64,000 nucleotides of DNA from Pleurocapsa sp. FMAR1 (GCF_963665995.1 NZ_OY762512.1:4712001-4776000), one strand, 5' to 3'. Shown: positions 26,978 through 36,602, counted from the first letter of the stretch. Made by a program: numbers and translations. The notes: generated from the letters alone by a model not told the origin.

Positions 26978-27772
26978 TTAAGAAATCGCTTGTTTTAAAG
27001 CAGCACAAAATTCAGCGATCGCTTTTAGTCCCGCTTCTGGAGTTCCTTCTGCCAAGCGTTTAACTATAGCACTACCGACGATTACGCCATCTGCCCCCCA
27101 GTCCTTAATTTGTTTTGCCTGTTCGGGGTTAGAAATACCAAAACCAACGCCGATGGGTTTATCCGTCGTGCTGTGTAACTCTGCCAAGATATCTTTGACT
27201 CCTGCTGCCATTTCTGACCGTATCCCCGTTACGCCTGTTACGGATACTAAGTAAATAAAGCCTTGAGACTTAGTGGCGATCGCTTTTATTCTGGCGGTCG
27301 AACTAGTAGGTGCAACTAATAAGATTACCTCAATTCCTATTTCTGCTGCGGGCTTAAGCAGCACATCTGCTTCTTCTAGGGGTAGGTCAGGAACAACTAA
27401 ACCTCTGACTCCTGCCTCTTTTACCTGTTTAAGAAAAGACTCGATGCCCCGATAGTGAATTGGATTGTAGTAAGTAAATAAAACAATCGGCACATCTATT
27501 TTTGGTGCAACTTGCTTAACTATCTCCAAAACAGCTTCTAACTTAACTCCTTTCTGTAAGGCTCTTGTAGCTGCTGCGTGAATTGTCGGACCATCTGCTA
27601 AAGGATCGGAATAGGGAACACCTAGTTCAATCAAATCTGCACCGTTTTCAGCCAAAACTTCGATTGCTTTAGCTGTTGTTTCTAAATCAGGATCGCCAGC
27701 GGTGATAAAGGGAATTAGAGCACATTGAGAATTTTGTTTTAGTTGTTGAAGACGATGGGCAACGGAGTTCAT
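26978..27772 (-). CDS. trpA: Tryptophan synthase alpha subunit
   Basis: TrpA cleaves indole-3-glycerol phosphate to indole and glyceraldehyde 3-phosphate; indole is passed to TrpB. The catalytic Glu and Asp are in [18 protein letters not shown], the phosphate-binding loop is in [13 protein letters not shown], and [10 protein letters not shown] is the flexible loop 6 signature. I place the start at ATG 27770-27772 ([11 protein letters not shown]), the usual family start; an in-frame ATG 48 bases upstream is read from AT-rich leader sequence. It follows DUF3007 and ndhL in the same direction. Confidence 0.96.
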   Translation of the reverse strand: MNSVAHRLQQLKQNSQCALIPFITAGDPDLETTAKAIEVLAENGADLIELGVPYSDPLADGPTIHAAATRALQKGVKLEAVLEIVKQVAPKIDVPIVLFTYYNPIHYRGIESFLKQVKEAGVRGLVVPDLPLEEADVLLKPAAEIGIEVILLVAPTSSTARIKAIATKSQGFIYLVSVTGVTGIRSEMAAGVKDILAELHSTTDKPIGVGFGISNPEQAKQIKDWGADGVIVGSAIVKRLAEGTPEAGLKAIAEFCAALKQAIS

Positions 27773-27875
27773 TTGGCTAAAGTTAATTTTAAGTTTTAAA
27801 TTTAATGCTGAATAATTCAATAAAAGTTGCCACGATAAGTAGAGCGATATAATTAAACTGAAAATAGAATTTTCC

Positions 27876-27897
27876 TAGTCTCCCAGTCTCCCAGTCA
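27876..27897 (-). repeat. AGTCTCCCAGTCTCCC short dispersed repeat
   Basis: Tandem AGTCTCCC units between trpA and the DUF3007 gene, complementary to the repeat at 6976-7010. It is one of three copies in the window, all intergenic. Confidence 0.5.
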
Positions 27898-27933
27898 ATC
27901 TATACCAAGGTTTATTGTTTCCTGCCTACTTAG

Positions 27934-28239
27934 TTAAGCTTCTTTTTGTTGCTCAATCTCTTGCTGAAGCTTCTCTAGCTCTTCTGGAGACATCTCTTCA
28001 AGACGCTTTTGCATTACTGCTTCTTCATAATCTTTAAGCTGCTGGTTGTAAGTCATCTTCTTATTACCGACACGCAAAAAATAGGTTAGCGACCAACCTA
28101 CCAAACCAATAACCAATAGGGTTTGAGTCCAAATTCCTGCATTGATACCGTCTAAGCCAACTATCTGCAAAATAAAATAGACTAGTCCAGCAGCTACAAA
28201 TACACCGAGACTAATTGCGATCGCATCGATTCTCCGCAT
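27934..28239 (-). CDS. DUF3007 family membrane protein
   Basis: 101 residues with two hydrophobic helices (IAISLGVFVAAGLVYFILQI at about 7-26 and TQTLLVIGLVGWSLTYFLRV at about 38-57), then a charged coiled coil of Lys/Glu (EEAVMQKRLEEMSPEELEKL). This is the cyanobacterial/plastid DUF3007 family, which typically sits next to ndhL. It starts 10 bases after the ndhL stop, so the two form an operon. The function is not established; its link to ndhL suggests a thylakoid location. Confidence 0.87.
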   Translation of the reverse strand: MRRIDAIAISLGVFVAAGLVYFILQIVGLDGINAGIWTQTLLVIGLVGWSLTYFLRVGNKKMTYNQQLKDYEEAVMQKRLEEMSPEELEKLQQEIEQQKEA

Positions 28240-28249
28240 ATAACTTATC

Positions 28250-28480
28250 CTAAGCTTTTAGATCGCGACGTTTGGGGCGAAAATTAAGAAACGGACTGAG
28301 TAAGATCATCCCAGGAAAGCTGAGAAACACAAATAAATACATAATTAACCGCTCGATAGAGCTAGCAACATACCAACGATTCTTGAGATAAAAATAAACT
28401 ATTGCTGGTAGCACTACAAGATATGTGCCACTTAAAACTAGATATAACAAGGCAACTAAATTAGTCTCTGTAAGCAACAT
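28250..28480 (-). CDS. ndhL: NAD(P)H-quinone oxidoreductase subunit L
   Basis: NdhL is a small membrane subunit specific to the photosynthetic NDH-1 complex, needed for cyclic electron flow and inorganic-carbon uptake. The 76 residues hold two helices (LVALLYLVLSGTYLVVLPAI and ERLIMYLFVFLSFPGMILLS) and the conserved FYLKNRWYVASSIERL loop and SPFLNFRPKRR tail. Length is right for the family. It leads the ndhL-DUF3007-trpA order seen in many cyanobacteria. Confidence 0.95.
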   Translation of the reverse strand: MLLTETNLVALLYLVLSGTYLVVLPAIVYFYLKNRWYVASSIERLIMYLFVFLSFPGMILLSPFLNFRPKRRDLKA

Positions 28481-28832
28481 AATGTCTTCAATAGTTGGCT
28501 AATTCACGACACTGTTATTTTAGCAGGGCATACGTCCAGCTTTACTGATATTTAAGTTAGAACGGAAATTAATATTTAACGTCTGATGTGAATTGAAATT
28601 TGCTTTTGGAATAGCTTATGTTATAAAAATACTAGGTTTTTCGAGTTATGAGAGAGTAATCACTACGCTACGCTATTCGAGTTTTGCGTTTTTGCGTAGT
28701 TTCCAAAAGCTAAGAGCGCACACAGCAAAGCTGTGAAGTCGTCTTACGACGATCTGCGCGTTCGCGCTGCAGCTAACAGCTAAGAGCTAAAAACTAGTAA
28801 ATCAGAACGAAGCATATTCACATCAAGCATAT
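28481..28832. repeat. Intergenic region with tandem small hairpins
   Basis: No gene is seen. Three perfect hairpins follow closely: CACAGC/GCTGTG at 28721-28735, GTCGT/ACGAC at 28738-28750 and GCGCG/CGCGC at 28756-28767. AGCTAACAGCT and AAGAGCT steps come next. The layout resembles the hairpin island at 5662-5867 and the pair at 40650-40707. It lies upstream of ndhL and downstream of the GHL10 gene. Confidence 0.55.
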
Positions 28833-30920
28833 TTACCTGACCACCGTTTTCTGATGAGGACTAAGAATTTTGTTTTCTCCATAGCTCAACAAGCGATCTA
28901 GAGTATTCAAACGATTTTGCCAAACCGTTGCTTGATATGTATCAACGCTTTTTGTTTCTGCCATCCAATAGGGAAATTGACGACGTAAAGAATTCAAAGC
29001 TACTTGAGTCGAGAAAAAGTTACGATTCGAGGGTTCATCCACTAATGTTTGTAATTCCATCGCTACTCTGTCTGCTTGTTCTCCCCATGCTTGTAAAGTG
29101 GCATCATCAATCCCATACTCATTATTGGTTAGAAAAAAGTTCCACTCTCGCTGTAAATTTTGATATCGAGATAAAGTCACCTCAAAAGGTTGTCTCTGGG
29201 GTAGAGGTTGTTTGGGTTTAGCGATCGTACTGCCTTGAGTATTATGAAAAACGGTAGCGAAATCAGAATTTAAATTGTCGGCTGCAAAAAGAGCGTAACC
29301 TTCAGTAGACATACCTCGCAATAGCTGTATTTGGTCTAACGCTGCTACTTCAGATATGTTTAAAAGTCTAATTCCTGGCAAAAGTAAAGCTTGACCGCGA
29401 TCGAATTCACTGAGTAGAGGATTAGCAATAATATTAAGTTGATCGCTATTTTGAGCGTAGGTCATCGGCACCAGCATATCAATCCATTCTTTATTCACCC
29501 ATTTTTCCCAGTGCTGCTGAATTTTTGACAAACGATCTTTTTCTGGCATGGGAAATACGGCAGTCGAAAGAGTCAATTCAGGTCTTAGCTGCTTGAGATT
29601 TTGAGAAGCAGCAGCTACAAAATTGTCTATCTGTTCAATACGAAAGTTCGTCCATTTAGACCACAAGTAATGATTGGGATTAAGCGTGATCGGATCGAAT
29701 CCTGTCTGTTCTTTAAACTGTTCTCTAGCAGCCTTACCATAGCCATAGGTTATTTTACCCGAAAGACTTTCGAACGGATAGCGAATATAGTCTAAATGAA
29801 TACCGTCTACTTTGTAATTAGTAGCAATTTCTGTTAATAAAGATAAAAGATAACGCTGGACATCGGGATTAGCAGGATCTAAAAAAACCTTTCCCGAACT
29901 ATAGTGAAAGCGACTACCTTCGTTATCTGTAGCTACCCAATCAGGATGTTTGGCTAAAACAGGACCTAAATAGTTACGAGGTAAATTGAGAATTTCATTA
30001 TGACGTTGATTGACCGCAGCAAAAGTCCATACCCAAGCGTGTAATTCCATGCCTCTTTCATGAGCTAGTTTGACTGCTGCCTTCAGAGGATCCCAACCTT
30101 TGGTCAGAGGGTTTTGTTGAGGCGCAATCTTACTAGGATAGATAGTGTAGCCAGAATTAAGCGTTTCAAAGAAAATAGTATTTATACCCGCCTCAGCCAT
30201 GCGGTCAAAAACTTTAGCCAAATCTGCTTCTGATTTAGCTTGGACAATTGTGCCGCGATCGAGCCACATTGCTCGTATTTCTGATTGTGCAATGGGTCTA
30301 TCCATAGGATAGTTGTTCCACAGGGTTTGTTTAGCTACCGACCATTCTGCTTGGGCGAGATCGTATTGATTTTGCTCTATTAGATAAGCAAATTTCTTTA
30401 ATCCCTCCTTCGCCTGTTTTAAAGCTAAGTGAGCATTTTGATATTCAAATTTTAGACTTGGCTTTTGAACTTGTTTTTTGGCTGTATTTTGCTGATTGAG
30501 TAAATGTTTAATTACTTCCCCTGTGGAAATGTCTAAATTACTATCCTGTGCCTCAGCAGTAAGTAAAGTTGTTTCAAAACGACCAATCAGTCCTTCTAAT
30601 TCCTCCGTCATCAATCTAGCTTCCCCTGGAGAAATTTTTTGTTCAGATTGCAGCTTAAGGTCAGACGGTAAGGGAGGATGAATAGGCTTTAAAACGGGAA
30701 AAAAACTAGGTTTGGATAAATTATTGATTTCTGATTTTTGCACAGCATTCTCAGAGTCTTGTATAGCATCTGATTCTGGCTCGATCGCCATTACTGGCAA
30801 GGCAATTAAAGTACAAGGTAGTAAAGAGATAATTAATTTGGCAGCTATTTGAATTCTTAATTTAAGATCGATATTTTTTTGAAGGGCAAGCTGTTGCCAA
30901 TGCCTGACATTTCTTAGCAC
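28833..30920 (-). CDS. Exported GHL10-family (DUF187) glycosyl hydrolase-like protein
   Basis: A 695-residue protein with a signal peptide (about 26-46, LPCTLIALPVMA) and a proline-rich linker. A glycosyl-hydrolase-like TIM barrel spans about residues 200-560: EIRAMWLDRGTIVQ, GINTIFFETLNSGYTIYPSK, ELHAWVWTFAAVN, VDGIHLDYIRYPFE and WIDMLVPMTYAQ. These are the GHL10 signatures, with Asp in LDYIRYP and Glu in FETLN as candidate catalytic residues. The C-terminal region (about 570-695) is helical. It should act on an extracytoplasmic polysaccharide, possibly peptidoglycan or sheath glycan, but no substrate is proven. A cytosolic paralogue lies at 56018. Confidence 0.85.
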   Translation of the reverse strand: MLRNVRHWQQLALQKNIDLKLRIQIAAKLIISLLPCTLIALPVMAIEPESDAIQDSENAVQKSEINNLSKPSFFPVLKPIHPPLPSDLKLQSEQKISPGEARLMTEELEGLIGRFETTLLTAEAQDSNLDISTGEVIKHLLNQQNTAKKQVQKPSLKFEYQNAHLALKQAKEGLKKFAYLIEQNQYDLAQAEWSVAKQTLWNNYPMDRPIAQSEIRAMWLDRGTIVQAKSEADLAKVFDRMAEAGINTIFFETLNSGYTIYPSKIAPQQNPLTKGWDPLKAAVKLAHERGMELHAWVWTFAAVNQRHNEILNLPRNYLGPVLAKHPDWVATDNEGSRFHYSSGKVFLDPANPDVQRYLLSLLTEIATNYKVDGIHLDYIRYPFESLSGKITYGYGKAAREQFKEQTGFDPITLNPNHYLWSKWTNFRIEQIDNFVAAASQNLKQLRPELTLSTAVFPMPEKDRLSKIQQHWEKWVNKEWIDMLVPMTYAQNSDQLNIIANPLLSEFDRGQALLLPGIRLLNISEVAALDQIQLLRGMSTEGYALFAADNLNSDFATVFHNTQGSTIAKPKQPLPQRQPFEVTLSRYQNLQREWNFFLTNNEYGIDDATLQAWGEQADRVAMELQTLVDEPSNRNFFSTQVALNSLRRQFPYWMAETKSVDTYQATVWQNRLNTLDRLLSYGENKILSPHQKTVVR

Positions 30921-31314
30921 AAAAATCTCCTAATTACTTTATATTTATCTTGTAAATAACTTATTAATTTTAAAATATCAATTAGTCTTTAATCAACCAT
31001 TATAATCTTGATATTTTCTGCCACGTATCGGTAATAGTGACGATTAAATATGTTTTACTTTAAAAGCTATGCTAGATATTACGGCAGAGAAAATACTTTT
31101 ACGGCAAAGTAACTTTAAGTAAAGATGGCATATATTTCGAGATAAACTGTTCTTAAATAAGTGTTAGCGATCGCTTTATCAATCTTGGCTAACTGAACAT
31201 ATTTTTTGATAATTTCGACGGTATTCTTTCTTACTATGCAGCACACTGTTGAATTGCTGCCAAACATAAGATTAAATTATAAAGTAATTTTTTTCTCACT
31301 ATGGAAACTATCCT
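30921..31314. other. Gene-free AT-rich stretch upstream of the GHL10 gene
   Basis: No coding sequence is visible. It holds the promoter of the minus-strand GHL10 gene and one HIP1-like site near 31168. Confidence 0.3.
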
Positions 31315-31554
31315 TTAAATGACGCACAAGACCTACTAGTTACAGATATTTTTGGTCAACAAGTAACTTTAGATGATGTCAATATCACCAATGGTTCTGA
31401 TGCGGATATCGTTACGGGAGAACAGTTTTCTATGCTGCAATCTTTTGGCAATCTGATGTCAAGCTGGGGGGAATTTCAACTATATCTTCTCCCAGAAATA
31501 AGCATTGCTCATAGATCGCCGATCCTGTTTTGGTGGGCAAAGATCTTTACCTGA
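31315..31554 (+). pseudogene. Fragment of an exported cyanobacterial protein
   Basis: A continuous frame without a start reads LNDAQDLLVTDIFGQQVTLD, then DVNITNGSDADIVTGEQF and FGNLMSSWGEF, and runs to TGA 31552. The composition is that of large cyanobacterial surface or calcium-binding repeat proteins, but I cannot name the family. It ends in a GGTGGGCA repeat. The debris at 32416-32560 on the same strand may come from the same or a similar gene. Confidence 0.35.
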
Positions 31555-31677
31555 AACGCTTGTCGATCTCAATTATGTTCTGCCCACCCTACAAGGCTGG
31601 TATGGAATAAGTTGATAGTTTCGATAGTTTTTGGGTTTCGTCCCTCAACCCAACCGACAAGATCTTTTGACCCAGAT

Positions 31678-32334
31678 TCAATCTCCCCAGAATTTCAAAC
31701 CTTTTTGAAGAGTTCCATCGGGCATGATAGTGTCTTTAAACATAACAAAACGAACATCACTCAAAAAGTCGAAAAATCTGATACCAGTAAGATTGGCTTC
31801 AGTAAAATTAGTCCGATCAACTCTAGCCGCATAAAGGTTAGCCCCCATCAACTTAGCCTCAGTAAAGTTGACCTCAAAGAGATTGGCTCTCTCCAAATTG
31901 GCTCTTTCCAAAATAGCCCACTCCATGACAGCACATTTGAAATTGGCTTTGGTGAGATTGGCATCTCTAAATCTAGCACCTCTCAAAATAGCACCAATAC
32001 AAATAGCTTCAGTGAGATTAGCTTTACTGAAGTCAGTAGCGTAGCTATCAACACCAATCAAGATAGCTTTAACAAGATCGACATTTCTCAAAATGGCGTT
32101 CATCAAGTTGGCATCTCGCAAATTAGCCCCACTCAAATCAGCTCCGCTCAAGTCAGCCCCACTCAAACTGGCATCTCGCAAATTAGCCCCACTCAAATCA
32201 GCGCAGATCAACTTAGCATCCCGCAATTTGATTCCAGTCAGTTGAGCATCGATCAAGTCAGTCCCACTCAAATCAACTTTGGTAAAATCTCTTTCGCCAG
32301 CAGCATATCTCCTGAGCAATTCTTCAGCAGTCAT
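31678..32334 (-). CDS. Pentapeptide-repeat protein
   Basis: A 218-residue protein starting MTAEELLRRYAAGERDFTKV, the usual cyanobacterial cap. About 25 pentapeptides of A(D/N)LxX type follow (ADLSGANLRDASLSGADLSG), forming a right-handed quadrilateral beta-helix to about residue 185. The C-terminus is a short nonrepetitive tail. Such proteins have no common catalytic role; some mimic DNA or act in the lumen. The strongly repetitive DNA creates a long open frame on the other strand (31612-32388), which I regard as an artefact. It lies between two remnants of an exported-protein gene. Confidence 0.88.
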   Translation of the reverse strand: MTAEELLRRYAAGERDFTKVDLSGTDLIDAQLTGIKLRDAKLICADLSGANLRDASLSGADLSGADLSGANLRDANLMNAILRNVDLVKAILIGVDSYATDFSKANLTEAICIGAILRGARFRDANLTKANFKCAVMEWAILERANLERANLFEVNFTEAKLMGANLYAARVDRTNFTEANLTGIRFFDFLSDVRFVMFKDTIMPDGTLQKGLKFWGD

Positions 32335-32415
32335 AATTCAACCCCCGAAATTACTAATGTATTAAATAATACCGCAACCAATATCTAGTCAGACTTACTC
32401 CAATCTAAAACCCAA

Positions 32416-32560
32416 CTAAACATCGATTTCCAAATAATCGACCTTCCCAAAGGACAACTCTGGCAAACCCAACACAGAAACAATTCTCATCGACCACGAT
32501 ACAAATGATGTCGGTTGGTTCATTGATAAAACTCCTCTCGATAACAGCAAAAAAATTTAG
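32416..32560 (+). pseudogene. Frameshifted C-terminal remnant of an exported protein
   Basis: One frame reads LNIDFQIIDLPKGQLWQTQ and ends in a stop. From about 32483 the next frame reads ILIDHDTNDVGWFIDKTPLD and then NSKK before a stop at 32558. The two halves together match the recurring cyanobacterial surface-protein segment in which an xDLPxGQLxxT stretch is followed by DxDANxVGWFIDxTP. It is a dead fragment with a frame error. Confidence 0.55.
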
Positions 32561-32619
32561 CCAATATAACCTATTGCCGTTAATCTAGATAAGGTAAAGT
32601 TACGCTCAGGACAAAAGTT

Positions 32620-33912
32620 GTGGCTTTCAAAATTGGTTTATTAGGATACGGTACTGTAGGTACAGGCACAGCAGAAATTATTCTCGATCCAGCGGGAAGA
32701 AATAATTTGCTGAGGGAAATAGAAATAGCGAAGGTTGGGGTAAGATCCCTTGATAAACCACGATCGCCTGAGCTACCAGCAGGAGTTTTGACGACGGATT
32801 TAGAAGCTATTGTCAGCGATCCTGAAATTGATATTATAGTTGAACTTTTAGGCGGATTAGAACCCTCGCGATCGCTAATTCTCCAAGCCATAGCCAACGG
32901 TAAACATATTGTTACAGCTAATAAAGCCGTAATTGCTCGTCATGGCGCAGAAATATATACCGCAGCTAACAAGGCTGGAGTGTATGTTCTGTTAGAAGCA
33001 GCCGTAGGTGGAGGAATACCAGTAATAAAACCCCTGAAGCAGTCTTTGGGAGTCAACCGCATCCAGACTGTAACAGGAATTATTAACGGTACAACCAACT
33101 ACATCTTGACCCAGATGACTCAAGAGGAAGCAGATTTTGCCGATGTCCTAGCTGAAGCACAAAAACTAGGCTACGCAGAAGCCGATCCCACTGCGGACGT
33201 AGATGGTTACGATGCTGCGGATAAAATTGCTATTCTGGCTGCGATCGCTTTTGGAGGCAGAATTAAACGGGAAGATATTCCCTGTGAAGGTATTCGTCAG
33301 ATAAACGCTACAGATATTAGCTACGCTGACGATTTAGGCTTTGTAATCAAGCTACTGGCGATCGCTAAAGCAAGTCAAGATAACGATTCTCTACAGGTTA
33401 GGGTTAATCCTACTTTAGTACCCAAAGATCATCCTCTAGCCAACGTCAACGATGTTTATAACGCTATTCTGGTAGAAGGTGAACCTCTGGGACAAGTAAT
33501 GTTTTTTGGTCCTGGGGCGGGCAAAGGAGCGACTGCTAGCGCGGTAGTATCGGATATTGTTAATATTGTTAGCATTTTGCAAACTAACGGTACTAATCAG
33601 AAACTAGATCCTTTGTTGCGTTGTTCCCACGAAGATTTTAAAGATCTTACTCCTATTGCAGACATTGAAACTCGTTTTTATGCCCGTTTTCTCTGCGAAG
33701 ATGTTTCTGGAGTGATCGGTCATTTAGGTACTAGCTTTGGCAATCATAATGTCAGTCTAGAATCAGTAGTGCAGATTGGCTTCCGTGACGCTTTAGCAGA
33801 AATCGTCGTTGTTACTCATAATGTTCAAGAAGGCAACTTTCGTCAGGCATTAGAAGAAATTAAAAATTTAGAAGCGATTAACAGCATTCCTAGCATTCTT
33901 AGAGTATTGTAA
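32620..33912 (+). CDS. hom: Homoserine dehydrogenase
   Basis: This enzyme reduces aspartate semialdehyde to homoserine on the way to threonine and methionine. The N-terminal NAD(P) fold begins IGLLGYGTVGTGTAEII (residues 5-21). The catalytic domain has VTANKAVIA, GGGIPVIKPLKQSL, GIINGTTNYILTQM and YAEADPTADVDGYDAADKI. A C-terminal ACT domain (about 350-425, RFYARFLCEDVSGVIGHLG) gives feedback control by threonine. The 430-residue length is typical. The start is GTG 32620. Confidence 0.96.
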   Translation: MAFKIGLLGYGTVGTGTAEIILDPAGRNNLLREIEIAKVGVRSLDKPRSPELPAGVLTTDLEAIVSDPEIDIIVELLGGLEPSRSLILQAIANGKHIVTANKAVIARHGAEIYTAANKAGVYVLLEAAVGGGIPVIKPLKQSLGVNRIQTVTGIINGTTNYILTQMTQEEADFADVLAEAQKLGYAEADPTADVDGYDAADKIAILAAIAFGGRIKREDIPCEGIRQINATDISYADDLGFVIKLLAIAKASQDNDSLQVRVNPTLVPKDHPLANVNDVYNAILVEGEPLGQVMFFGPGAGKGATASAVVSDIVNIVSILQTNGTNQKLDPLLRCSHEDFKDLTPIADIETRFYARFLCEDVSGVIGHLGTSFGNHNVSLESVVQIGFRDALAEIVVVTHNVQEGNFRQALEEIKNLEAINSIPSILRVL

Positions 33913-33954
33913 TCTTAATAAGCGACTGTTATTGAAATCTAGAAAGCCTAAAAA

Positions 33955-34965
33955 ATGTTACAAAAAGGCGATCGGCAAAATAAAAGCAATGCAACCTGTA
34001 TCGTTATTGGTGGTGGAATTTCAGGATTAATTACCGCTACAGTTTTGCAGCGTCAGGGAATTGAAGTAACGGTATTAGATAAAGGCAGAGGAATTGGTGG
34101 ACGATTAGCAACTCGGCGAATTAAGTACTCAGAATCTATAGTTGGAGTATTTGATTATGGTACGCAGTATTTCAACGTTGAGCAGCCAGAGTTTCAAATT
34201 TGGGTAGATGATTGGTTACAGCAGGGAGTAATTAAAAAATGGTGTGAGGGGTTTGGTGAGGCAGACGGGAAACCACGCTATTGTGGTGTAAATGGCACTC
34301 GTGGCATTGCTAAATATTTAGCACAGGATTTAGATGTTCATGTGAATACGAAGGTAGTAAAGGTTAGTTATGATAAGCATTGGCTTGTGGAAACAGAAAA
34401 TAAGCATTATCAGGCAGATATGTTGCTGATGAGTGTTCCTGTACCCCAAGCTCTAGAGTTATTAGATGCTTCTCTGATAGTTCTACCATTAGAAATTAGA
34501 TTCTCTTTAGAAAGTATTAGTTATCATCGCTGTATTACTGTTTTAGCTCTGCTAGAAAAACCCAGCAATATACCCGCACCAGGGGGTATAACTTTAGAAG
34601 ATGATTATTTAGTTTGGTTGGCTGATAATTATCAAAAAGGCATTTCTCCCCATGGTTATGCCGTGACGCTCCATGCTACCTCTAGTTTCAGTGATGACTA
34701 TTGGAATAGTGACGATGCTGAAATTGCCTATAAATTGCTCAGCGCAGCAGCAGATTACTTGGATTCAGCTGTAATCACATATCAGATACATCGTTGGCGT
34801 TACAGCTTACCCAAGACTTTTTATTTTGAACCTTGCTTGGCTTTATTAGAATTACCTTTGGTATTTGCAGGAGATGGCTTCGTTGCGCCCAAAATAGAAG
34901 GTGCAGTCTTGTCAGGTATGGCAGCGGGGAAGTTAATTAGTCAACGGTTTGGCTTAAAGAGCTAG
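33955..34965 (+). CDS. FAD-dependent oxidoreductase (renalase-like amine oxidase fold)
   Basis: 336 residues with an N-terminal dinucleotide fold (CIVIGGGISGLITATVLQRQ), then VLDKGRGIGGRLATRR, the FAD ribose/diphosphate contacts of the renalase/NAD(P)-binding amine-oxidase group. The later FAGDGFVAPKIEGAVLSGMA is the second FAD motif. Renalase-like proteins oxidise isomeric dihydronicotinamides; cyanobacterial relatives are not characterised to my knowledge. It follows hom by 42 bases on the same strand. Confidence 0.85.
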   Translation: MLQKGDRQNKSNATCIVIGGGISGLITATVLQRQGIEVTVLDKGRGIGGRLATRRIKYSESIVGVFDYGTQYFNVEQPEFQIWVDDWLQQGVIKKWCEGFGEADGKPRYCGVNGTRGIAKYLAQDLDVHVNTKVVKVSYDKHWLVETENKHYQADMLLMSVPVPQALELLDASLIVLPLEIRFSLESISYHRCITVLALLEKPSNIPAPGGITLEDDYLVWLADNYQKGISPHGYAVTLHATSSFSDDYWNSDDAEIAYKLLSAAADYLDSAVITYQIHRWRYSLPKTFYFEPCLALLELPLVFAGDGFVAPKIEGAVLSGMAAGKLISQRFGLKS

Positions 34966-35023
34966 AAACTAATGATTAATGATTGATGTTATGCACTCAT
35001 TGATCTGTGAGACTAGGAGAAAG

Positions 35024-35101
35024 ATGAAGATTAAAACTCATGAGGATTTAGAAGTTTATCAAACAGCATTTAAGGCTGCTATGGAAATTTTTGAAAAGTA
35101 A
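35024..35101 (+). pseudogene. Four-helix-bundle (23S rRNA-IVP-type) protein fragment
   Basis: ATG 35024 opens MKIKTHEDLEVYQTAFKAAM, then EIFEK and a TAA. The opening matches small four-helix-bundle proteins of the S23/IVP family (HxDLxVYQxAF...), normally about 115 residues. Only the first helix remains; the rest is not found downstream. Confidence 0.5.
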
Positions 35102-35204
35102 ATTTGCCCAGCTTATTTACACGACATTTACGCGACATACAAACTCGAAGAGAAAATTACTAGACTATAAACAATAGCTAGCTTAATCTTTCTTAATTGA
35201 GGTC

Positions 35205-36548
35205 ATGAAATTAATTCCCAGGCTGAAACAATCATCTATTCAACAAAAATTTCAATGGGTTGCCAAACCAGATAAATATATGGACTCGGCAGTTAAACAA
35301 GCTCCTGATATGTTTATTGCAGATATTGCTGGCGAGGATGGCTATGTGTTTGTAAATCATCCTGAAGCGATGCGCCAGATAGTAACGAGCGATCGCCATA
35401 AGTTTTTTGCTTCGAGTAAGAATAACGATCTTTTAAGACCTTTAGTGGGAGATAATTCGCTAATTTTGATTGAAGGCGATCGCCACAAACAACGCCGTAA
35501 GTTACTTTTGCCACCCTTTCACGGCGAAAGAATGCAAACTTATAGCAAGTTAATTTGCGATCTTACCCATAATATAATTAGTCAGCTTGAACCCAATCAG
35601 CCTTTTATTGCTCGACAGGTAACTCAAGAAATATCTTTACAGGTAATCTTAGAGGCAGTTTATGGCTTACAGGACAATCAAAGATCGGCTGAATTAAAGC
35701 AGCGTATTGCTAAACTGGCAAACATATTTGAATCAACTCTTACTTCAGCTTTCTTATTTTTTCCCTGGTTACAGCAAGACTTGGGTGCATGGAGTCCCTG
35801 GGGAAACTTTGTCCGTCAACAAAAAGCCATTGATGAAGCGATTTATCAAGAACTTGCTACTAGAAGAACTCAGGATAATAGTCAACGTCAAGATATTCTA
35901 TCTCTAATGATGTCGGCAAAAGATGAAGCAGGAGAAGGTCTAAAAGATATTGAATTGCGAGATGAACTAATGACCTTAATGCTGGCGGGACATGAAACAA
36001 CAGCTACGGCGATCGCTTGGGCATTATATTGGGTTCATCGTCATCCAGAAATCAAGACAAAATTAGAGGCAGAAATAGCTAGTTTAGGTGCAGATCCCGC
36101 TCCTATGGAAATTGCTAAACTGCCCTATCTAGATGCTGTCTGTAAAGAAACTCTGCGAATTTACCCTGTGGCTATGCTTACTTTTCCCAGAGTGGTACAA
36201 GAACCCACAGAACTAATGGACTACAAGTTAGAAACTGGGCAAGTATTGATGGGCTGTATTTATCTTCTTCATCAACGAGAAGACGTATATCCTGAACCTC
36301 TTAAATTTAAGCCAGAACGCTTTTTGGAGCGGGAATTTGACCCTTATGAGTTCTTTCCTTTTGGTGGTGGCAAGCGTCGCTGCATTGGTGAAGCTTTAGC
36401 AAAACTAGAAATGAAGCTAGTTGTAGCTACAATTATTGCTCAATACGACCTAGAGCTAATTGACAGTAAGCCAGAAGTACCTGTCCGCAGAGGCGTTACT
36501 CTCGCACCCAAAACAGGGGTCAGAATGATGTTTAAAGGAAAGCGATAA
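35205..36548 (+). CDS. Cytochrome P450 (CYP110-like)
   Basis: A 447-residue soluble P450. The I-helix motif LAGHETTATAIAW, the ExxR motif KETLRIYP and the haem-binding loop FFPFGGGKRRCIGEAL (Cys at about residue 393) are all present; PERFLEREFDPYEF is the meander. The sequence style is that of the cyanobacterial CYP110 group, members of which hydroxylate fatty acids or terpenes. No terpene synthase or ferredoxin gene is adjacent, so the substrate is open. The start is ATG 35205, after a decayed fragment. Confidence 0.92.
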   Translation: MKLIPRLKQSSIQQKFQWVAKPDKYMDSAVKQAPDMFIADIAGEDGYVFVNHPEAMRQIVTSDRHKFFASSKNNDLLRPLVGDNSLILIEGDRHKQRRKLLLPPFHGERMQTYSKLICDLTHNIISQLEPNQPFIARQVTQEISLQVILEAVYGLQDNQRSAELKQRIAKLANIFESTLTSAFLFFPWLQQDLGAWSPWGNFVRQQKAIDEAIYQELATRRTQDNSQRQDILSLMMSAKDEAGEGLKDIELRDELMTLMLAGHETTATAIAWALYWVHRHPEIKTKLEAEIASLGADPAPMEIAKLPYLDAVCKETLRIYPVAMLTFPRVVQEPTELMDYKLETGQVLMGCIYLLHQREDVYPEPLKFKPERFLEREFDPYEFFPFGGGKRRCIGEALAKLEMKLVVATIIAQYDLELIDSKPEVPVRRGVTLAPKTGVRMMFKGKR

Positions 36549-36602
36549 TAGATTAGCAATGGAAATAAAATAAGAATTAAAGAATTGAGTGAAAGTGAAG
36601 TG

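Noticed and set aside
31612-32388. A 258-codon plus-strand frame
   Set aside because: It lies exactly opposite a clear pentapeptide-repeat gene, and its periodic Ser/Gln/Ile text is the mirror of A(D/N)LxX codons.
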